From CAWAND01 sp963727915 (GTDB taxonomy: Bacteria > Chloroflexota > Anaerolineae > Anaerolineales > E44-bin32), in NCBI GenBank assembly GCA_963727915.1, contig CAVSID010000008.1, positions 1-64,000 of the forward strand: a stretch of DNA of 64,000 nt. Direction: 5' to 3'. The position numbers and the translations under genes were made by a program. This document shows positions 58,899 through 64,000 of this stretch, in pieces (within the stretch, counting starts at the first letter, position 1; each line of letters begins with the position of its first letter). Below the pieces are notes generated by a model. It worked only from the letters and a program-made list of their open reading frames with translations, was not told the DNA's origin and made no database searches.

Positions 58899-59956
58899 TC
58901 ACTGGAATCCGGAACTACTGCTCATGGCATCCAAGCCGAGCCTCAGGAGTGCCTTGGTGTAGGCGCGTTGTGGACACCCAGGCTCTGGTCCTCGTGGTGC
59001 AATGTAGAGCCAGTTCCACAGGGCTTCAGCTTGCTTCGGGATAGCTTCCGACCACGGGGTTGCCCGTCGCTGTGTCCAGCTAGCACCCTTGGCGGTCAGC
59101 GCCTTCTGCGAGCTCATCCAGATCATCGCCCTTGACTTCAGTCTGGACGCCGTCCGACGTCGAGGCTCGGTGGCATCGCGATGGCACAGCTGCAGGTGGC
59201 CACGACGGGTCTCGAAAGTGTGGACTGGCTTGTCACTGCCCAGATGGCAGGCGATGCAGGTGTCGGTCGACGGCCTAGTAGTGCGGGCTGGGGCTTGCCT
59301 TCCACGCCAGCGCCGGCAACACCCAACAGCATCGGCGCTCTGCGGGCCGTGGTGCGGACCCCAGTGCGTGCTGACTGCCGTTGATCATGCCGTCATGGCG
59401 GCCAGGGATCACGTCCGCGCCTGGTGGCAGTTGGCGCACAGGTTGCCCTCGCCACCATCATAGGTTGCGCCGTCGACGGCGTAAAGGCGCCACCGGATCG
59501 GTGGTCTCGAGCGCCCAGTCGGCATCAGTGTAGGTGGTGTGGATCTCATGGCAGGTGCGGCAGTCCTGGCGGGTCGGATTGTCGGATCGCCGGTCTTGAC
59601 GTCTCTCGGCATCGTGCCGGCAGCAATCCATCAGGCTGAAAGCTGCTGCCAGAGTGACAGCCGGCGCAGTCGGCGCTGCGTGCCGCGGCAGTTGCATAGG
59701 CCGGACCCGGTGCCGTGCACGGAGCTCGGCCCAGGCGTGTGCTTGCCACTGATAGTCGCTCGTGTCGGTCGTGGCACTGGGTGCAGCTCAGATCAGCCGC
59801 TGCCGGGGCGGCGCCGGCAGGTCCGGCTGGGCCAGCGGGGCCGACGGCACCTTGCGGTCCGGCCGGGCCAGCTGGGCCGGCCTGACCAGCACAGGCAGTC
59901 AGCGCCAGAGCTGCGCCAACCAAAACCAGAGCTGTGATGATGAATCGTCTTTGCAT
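58899..59956 (-). CDS. Multiheme c-type cytochrome lipoprotein with collagen-like repeat, frameshifted
   Basis: A lipoprotein signal (LVLVGAALALTAC) is followed by a collagen-like GPAGPAGPQGAVGPAGPAGP stretch, then CxxCH heme sites CTQCHDRHE, CAGCHSG, CRTCHEIH, CANCHQ and CIACHLG, with a likely sixth (TC-S-x-CHRDA) after a one-base correction. The tail carries a segment reading HEDQSLGVHN in a neighbouring frame, then YTKALLRLGLDAM, typical of surface multiheme cytochromes. Several compensating slips are needed. Likely an extracytoplasmic electron-transfer protein. Confidence 0.78.
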
Positions 59957-60080
59957 AGGGTCATTCTCCTCTTTGGGTTTGCTCGGAGCAGCTCACTGCT
60001 TGCGCTTCGATTCCTCGGGTCAGTTTCCTTTGCCTCCAGCAACTGCAACGCGACAAGACACTCTCGCCACGTCGATACGC

Positions 60081-60449
60081 CTACAGGACCAAGCCAAGCA
60101 GGTCCTTTGGGTCGTCCAGTCTGCGCCGCTCACTGGTGACCACTTGAACTTCGTCTCTGCCCGGGTCCAGCCGGATCACCTTCACCTCGCGCTTGCCGAG
60201 CAACTGCACCAGGGGACTGGCGCACTCCACGTTCTCGTCCTGTGCTTCAAACAGGACCACAGCCGGCGCGTTCTCCATCACCCTCGACACGGCGTCAGCA
60301 TCACTGCTGTCCACTACTTCCAGGTCGATGCGCTCCAACTCCTGCCCAAGCCGGTTGGCCACTCCCTCGGTGAACAGCGAGTGAGCGGTCAAGACGAGGA
60401 CTCGCGTACGCGGCACTGCCTCCCCCAGCTTGGGTGATTGTGCATCCAT
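60081..60449 (-). CDS. Receiver-like protein with Glu at the phosphorylation site
   Basis: A 122-residue single-domain protein. RVLVLTAHSLFTEGVANRLG and PAVVLFEAQDEN align with the first and third strands of response-regulator receivers. The acidic pair after strand 1 is missing, and the phospho-accepting Asp is replaced by Glu (VVLFEA), so it may be constitutively active or have a non-signalling role. No output domain. A CRP/FNR-type palindrome covers its start codon. Confidence 0.62.
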   Translation of the reverse strand: MDAQSPKLGEAVPRTRVLVLTAHSLFTEGVANRLGQELERIDLEVVDSSDADAVSRVMENAPAVVLFEAQDENVECASPLVQLLGKREVKVIRLDPGRDEVQVVTSERRRLDDPKDLLGLVL

Positions 60450-60455
60450 TCACAA
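60438..60455. promoter_or_regulatory. CRP/FNR-type palindrome over a start codon
   Basis: TTGTG-CATCCATT-CACAA, symmetric with the same 8-base spacing as the other sites, spanning the ATG of the receiver-like gene. Binding here would block its expression. Confidence 0.5.
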
Positions 60456-60698
60456 TAGAGATTAGCCGAGTTGCCCCCCAGGCACAAGCCCCAGGGGGTT
60501 AGTCCCCAACGCCCGTTAGGGCAGGCGTCTGGTGGGGGCATTTCCCACCCGCCCGGGTAGGCGCTTAGCGCACCCAGGGACCATCCGAATGGAGCGCAAG
60601 CAGGCAAATGTCAACTTTGATGAAATTCGGGGTCCCACCCAAAGGGGGAGGTTGTAAGCAGCGGCAGCCCCGATCGGATTCGGCGTTGGACCCCATAT
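60456..60698. other. GC-rich structured intergenic region
   Basis: About 240 bases rich in short inverted repeats (for example CCCCAACGCCCGTTAGGGCA). No known riboswitch pattern and no gene were identified. Confidence 0.4.
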
Positions 60699-62858
60699 CT
60701 ACGGACTGCCGGGGCTGCTTCCCAGCTGGATCGTCTGCAACCCGTTGGACTCGGTGGCCGCGAACAGCTTCCCGCCCGGGCTGTCCACCGCCATGGTCAG
60801 CGCCCAATCCCAGGGTGTGGCCCAAGTGTGCGGTGACCAGCTGACGCCGCCATCCGTGCTCTGGAACACACCGGCGCCATAGGTCGTCGCAAACAGGTGG
60901 GAGCCATCGGCGTAATCGGCGCCGATGGCCGTGACCGGGGCAGCCAGCAAGCCGTTGTCGATAATCTTCCAGCTCACGCCGCCATCCATGGAACGCAGCA
61001 CGCCGGCGCCTTCGACCCCCATGAACATGGTCCGCCCATCCTTGGGATTGATGGCAATGGTCAAGACGGCCGAGAAGTTCTGCCAGCCACCTTGGACCTG
61101 ATCAGGAAGGGCCTGCCAGAGAGAACCAGCGGCTGACAAGCGTTTGACCATCACCCCGCCCTCTCTCATCCCGGCGTAGACCAGTCCCGGCAGAACAGGG
61201 TTGTAGGCCACGCTGCGCACATGCGTCGGCTCGACGCCTTTCCCCGTGTACGCCCAGGTGGCACCGCCATCCTGCGTCTCAAACACACTTCCACCACCCC
61301 AAGTTCCGGCGATCAGTTGATCCGGATTGTCGGGATTGATCGCCAAGGATCTTATCTTGAGGTCGTCGCTGCTCAGGTGATAGCGGCTGACAAGACCCTG
61401 GCTTTGGTTATGCCAGGTCGCCGCGCCATCGACGCTCTTGAAGACCCCCATTGAATGGGTTCCGGCATAGACAGACTCCCGGCGACCTGGGATCGATCGC
61501 CAGGCTGTAAACCCAGCCTTCGGGTAGCCCTTCGTTGGCCGCCTCCCAGGTCAGGCCAGCGTCCCCACTCTTGAACACGCCGCCACCCCAATCTCCCGAA
61601 CCAAAACCATCCACGTTGGCGCGGCGACCTCCGGCGTAGATCACGTTCGGTGCTGAAGGGTCAACGACAAGCGAGTAGAAGATGATGTCTCCGATCAAGG
61701 GATCGGCGGATTTGGCCCAGCTGTTCCCAGCGTCGAGGCTGCGGAAGAAGCCTTGACCACGTGTGCCGGCGTAGATGACAGACGGATTGACGGGATCGAC
61801 CGCCAGAGCATAGACATCGGTCGAAGCCAGGCTCGTCAATCGCCAATGGTCTCCGTTGTCAGTGGTCTTGAAAACCCCATATTGAGTTCCCGCATAGAGC
61901 GTGGTGGGTGTCACCGGATCCAGCTTGAGATCCGTGACGGTCCCGCCGAAACGGGCCGCCGGTTATGGCCATCCCAGAAGGAGCCACCAGGCTGGTCTGC
62001 GACGTCAAGCCAGGCGCTGGAGCCGGGTCAGCCGCGGGAAACCGCTACCTCCCCAACAGCGACGCGAGCCACGCCACGACCATTGGTGGCGGCATACAAA
62101 ACAGAGGGCGAAGCGCTTTGCGTCAGCAACGCGTTGACTCCGGTTGAGGACAGGCTGAAGTTGAGCCAGGACACGCCTCCGTCGGTGGTCATCTTCAAGC
62201 CATCGGTTGCTGTGCCGGCGTAGACCGTGCCGGTCGACTCGTCGAAGGCGATGGCATCCACCTCGTCATCCGCCAGACCCAGCTGGTTCCAAGTGGCGCC
62301 GGCGTCAGGGCTCTGGTAGATGCCTCGGATGGTGCCGGCATACAGGACTGAGGGATTCACCGGATCGATCGCCACCGACCGCACATCGGTGTCCTGCAGA
62401 CCGATCGGCGCCTCGGAACTCCCCGGTCCGTCGTCGGTCAGGCGCAGGACTCCCATGTCGGCCGTGCCGATCAGGAGCGTCGCCGGATCGTCATCAGCGA
62501 TAGCCAATGACGTCACCTGACCCGCGCCTCCGGCGAGCTGGATCCAATTCACCCCATGGTCGCGGCTGCGGTAGATGCCCTCCCCCCACGTCCCGAGGTA
62601 GATCGTCGGGGCCGGGCCCGTCGGCACGACCACCACGGCCGTTACGTTGAGGTTCTTTCCAGCCGCATACGCGAGATCACCCTCCGCCGTGTCCATGCTT
62701 GCCGGGGTCGGCACGGTCGTCGGGGTGGGCTCATGGGTGGGCGTGGCTGGGATAGCGGATGGTACGGGCGTGTTCGGGACAAGGCCGACAAGAGGGGCGT
62801 TGCACGCGAACATGCCGATGAGAAGAGCTGCCAGCGCTAGCTTGGTGTTCCTGTTCAT
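60699..62858 (-). CDS. BNR-repeat (Ycf48/sialidase-like) lipoprotein, frameshifted
   Basis: The lipoprotein signal ALAALLIGMFAC is followed by a Pro/Thr-rich linker (THEPTPTTVPTPAS), then many beta-propeller BNR-type units such as IYLGTWGEGIYRSRDHGVNW, LYAGTIRGIYQSPDAGATWN, SLDAGNSWAKSADP and VFQSTDGGVSWSPHTW. Breaks lie near 61930-62035 and 61455-61475. About 720 residues in all. Extracytoplasmic propeller proteins of this kind bind or assemble other proteins; the target is unknown. ATG at 62858 fits the signal peptide start. Confidence 0.78.
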
Positions 62859-62997
62859 ATCATCCGATCTGTGGACGCACGAGGGTCCGGCCTCCCGGCC
62901 CCTCAAACGGTCAATCTGCCATTTGGCCCCCCAAGAGCCTGTTGCAGGATGCACATTTCGTTCCTGCCGCCTTGGGGCGCCATGCGACATGGGTCAA

Positions 62998-63026
62998 TTG
63001 TCAGCCCCCCGCCCTGCTGTTAGACA
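62998..63026 (+). promoter_or_regulatory. Possible promoter of the NifX-like operon
   Basis: TTGTCA (62998-63003) and TAGACA (63021-63026), 17 bases apart; the -10 match is weak. A palindrome follows directly. Confidence 0.3.
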
Positions 63027-63034
63027 ATGGCGCA

Positions 63035-63052
63035 TTGTGAAGGTTTTCACTA
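63035..63052. promoter_or_regulatory. CRP/FNR-type palindrome
   Basis: TTGTGA-AGGTTT-TCACTA, one base from symmetry, just past a weak promoter and upstream of the NifX-like and TlpA-like genes. Confidence 0.55.
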
Positions 63053-63062
63053 GTCTTGAGGG

Positions 63063-63406
63063 GTGCGAGCGAGTGACCGGGGCGACCTGGCGGACGCGGA
63101 AAAGGTCAGGGGAGCCTGCGCGGCGACCCCTGGTGACGGCATCTTCATGGACGCGTCATGTAACTTCTTGGACGTGCCGGCATCCAATGGTTTGGAGGTT
63201 GCGGCGTTCCTGAGCAGGCGCGGGGATGGCCATGTCGAATGCCGCGGCGTTTGCCGCGGGCGACGTGCTGGGCGATCCGGTGGAGCGGGCGGCGGTGGTT
63301 GCAGCCGAGGGCGCCGTGTCCGCCGAACAACTGCACGGGCGATGCCTCATCCGGGCCGATGGGCACGAGTGACGGCAACCGAAGCCGAGAGACTGAGGAG
63401 AATAGC
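63063..63406 (+). other. Unresolved open frame upstream of the NifX-like gene
   Basis: A frame starts at 63063 but no known family is evident in any of the three forward frames, though each keeps fair codon usage, so a frameshifted small gene (perhaps a NifU-like scaffold or a regulator) is possible. I could not support a specific call. Confidence 0.3.
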
Positions 63407-63793
63407 ATGCGGATCGCATTTCCGAGCGATGATGGAACGACGATCAGCCCTCACTTCGGGCGAGCGACGACCTATGTGATTGCGGATGCCGAGGCGGACA
63501 CTGCGTGGGAGACACGAGACAAGGCGCACCACGGGAGCCAGCACGAGCACCACCCTGACCATGGCGGATTCCACCAGGCGATGTTTGCCCCGCTGGCCGA
63601 TTGCCAGATCCTGGTCGCTGCCGGGATGGGACAGCCTGCCTACGACGAGGCGGTGGCCAACGGCCAGCAGGTCATCCTGACAGGCGAGCCCAGCATCCGT
63701 GGCGCGCTGGATGCCTACCGGCGCGGCGAGCTCGTATCGGACCTTCGCCGGGTGCACGCGCATGGTGGGCATGGCGGGCATGAGCACCCATAG
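63407..63793 (+). CDS. NifX/NifB-type dinitrogenase cofactor-family protein
   Basis: A 128-residue protein of the dinitrogenase iron-molybdenum cofactor domain: MRIAFPSDDGTTISPHFGRA and a central TYVIADAEADTAW, then LADCQILVAAGMGQPAYDEA and VILTGEPSIRGALDAYRRGE. A His-rich patch (HHGSQHEHHPDHGGFHQ) and a His/Gly tail may bind metal. Many such proteins occur outside nitrogen fixation, and no nif genes are here. GAGGAG lies 6 bases before the ATG. Overlaps the next gene by 14 bases. Confidence 0.82.
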   Translation: MRIAFPSDDGTTISPHFGRATTYVIADAEADTAWETRDKAHHGSQHEHHPDHGGFHQAMFAPLADCQILVAAGMGQPAYDEAVANGQQVILTGEPSIRGALDAYRRGELVSDLRRVHAHGGHGGHEHP

Positions 63794-64000
63794 CCGTTCG
63801 ACGCCTGCCGGGAAACGGGCCCAACGCCGTGCTGATCGGCGTCGCGCCAGGCTCCAAGTCTGGCTCCTGGTATGCGGCGGAGCCCTGGTCTTCGCCGGGC
63901 TTCTATTTTGGTCCTTATCCCCCAAAGGCAACAGCCTTGGGCCGGCGAGGGTCGGGGAACCAGCCGGCGACTTCGTGCTGGCGGACTTGAACGGTCGTCC
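63780..64000 (+). CDS. TlpA/ResA-like redoxin protein (partial, runs off the edge)
   Basis: From an ATG at 63780 the frame is open to the window end: a basic N-terminus, one transmembrane anchor (VWLLVCGGALVFAGLLFWSL), then VGEPAGDFVLADLNGR, the conserved start of TlpA/AhpC-type thiol-redox domains. The catalytic CxxC lies past the edge. Coupled to the NifX-like gene by overlap. Confidence 0.72.
   Translation, partial: MSTHSRSTPAGKRAQRRADRRRARLQVWLLVCGGALVFAGLLFWSLSPKGNSLGPARVGEPAGDFVLADLNGR

Noticed and set aside
60456..60600. A riboswitch in the GC-rich structured region.
   Set aside because: Several hairpins are possible but none matches a known class; the adjacent gene gives no metabolite hint.
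5497..62858. Programmed ribosomal frameshifting as an explanation for split genes.
   Set aside because: The slips occur at unrelated contexts in about half of the genes and lack slippery heptamers with downstream pseudoknots; indel error is simpler.
63063..63406. A NifU-like scaffold gene before the NifX-like gene.
   Set aside because: No Cys ligands in the expected spacing in any frame; left as unresolved.
1..64000. CRISPR arrays, prophage, insertion sequences, rRNA or tRNA genes.
   Set aside because: No direct-repeat arrays, transposase or integrase motifs, or RNA gene patterns were found.

Overview
The window is about 64 kb of GC-rich bacterial chromosome. Four traits suggest an anaerobic Chloroflexota (Anaerolineae or Dehalococcoidia-like) or a similar subsurface bacterium: a bacterial-type Wood-Ljungdahl carbonyl-branch operon, HdrABC-MvhDGA electron-transfer genes, lipoproteins with Pro/Thr-rich linkers, and a PglB/STT3-type oligosaccharyltransferase. 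The taxonomic call is inference; there is no rRNA, tRNA, CRISPR array or recognisable mobile element.

Layout. 1-26 kb is accessory sequence: a PPK2-type polyphosphate kinase, a dynamin-like GTPase, an ArsR / glyoxalase / SRPBCC / DUF1801 operon, a modular lipoprotein, the oligosaccharyltransferase, a molybdate ABC operon with its own XRE-type regulator, a PadR / GyrI-like pair, and assorted membrane, redox and surface proteins. 26.2-28.6 kb holds a methyltransferase / corrinoid protein / DUF1638 trio on the + strand. 28.8-35.9 kb (- strand) is an operon hdrC-hdrB-hdrA-mvhD-mvhG-mvhA-hydrogenase maturation protease. 36.4-51.8 kb (- strand) is the large acs operon, in transcription order: DUF166 protein, HMA-like small protein, acsA (CODH), acsB (acetyl-CoA synthase), acsD, acsC, a small Cys-rich protein, acsV (RACo activator), acsF, acsE, malic enzyme, a thioredoxin-reductase-like flavoprotein, and a second CooC/MinD-like ATPase. 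52-58.6 kb adds a homocysteine methyltransferase, GTP cyclohydrolase II, a MetV-MetF fusion, a GltD-like flavoprotein and an aldo/keto reductase. 58.9-64 kb encodes a multiheme cytochrome lipoprotein, a receiver-like protein, a BNR-repeat lipoprotein, a NifX-family protein and the start of a TlpA-like protein.

How it fits together. MetVF makes methyl-THF; AcsE passes the methyl group to the corrinoid/iron-sulfur protein AcsCD, which AcsV keeps active; AcsA and AcsB combine CO2-derived CO, methyl and CoA into acetyl-CoA; AcsF and CooC mature the nickel enzymes. HdrABC-MvhDGA probably couples H2 oxidation to ferredoxin reduction. Malic enzyme links the product to pyruvate and malate. Molybdate uptake would serve a formate dehydrogenase encoded elsewhere.

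Two features cut across the window. First, a recurrent CRP/FNR-type palindrome (TTGTGA-N6-TCACAA and close variants) occurs at eight places, including upstream of the hdr-mvh and acs operons: a candidate regulon. Second, nearly half of the genes are split by one-base indels or, rarely, nonsense changes, often in C/G runs, while their catalytic motifs stay intact. This looks like residual sequencing or assembly error rather than real gene decay. Split genes are given here as single composite features with the approximate break positions.
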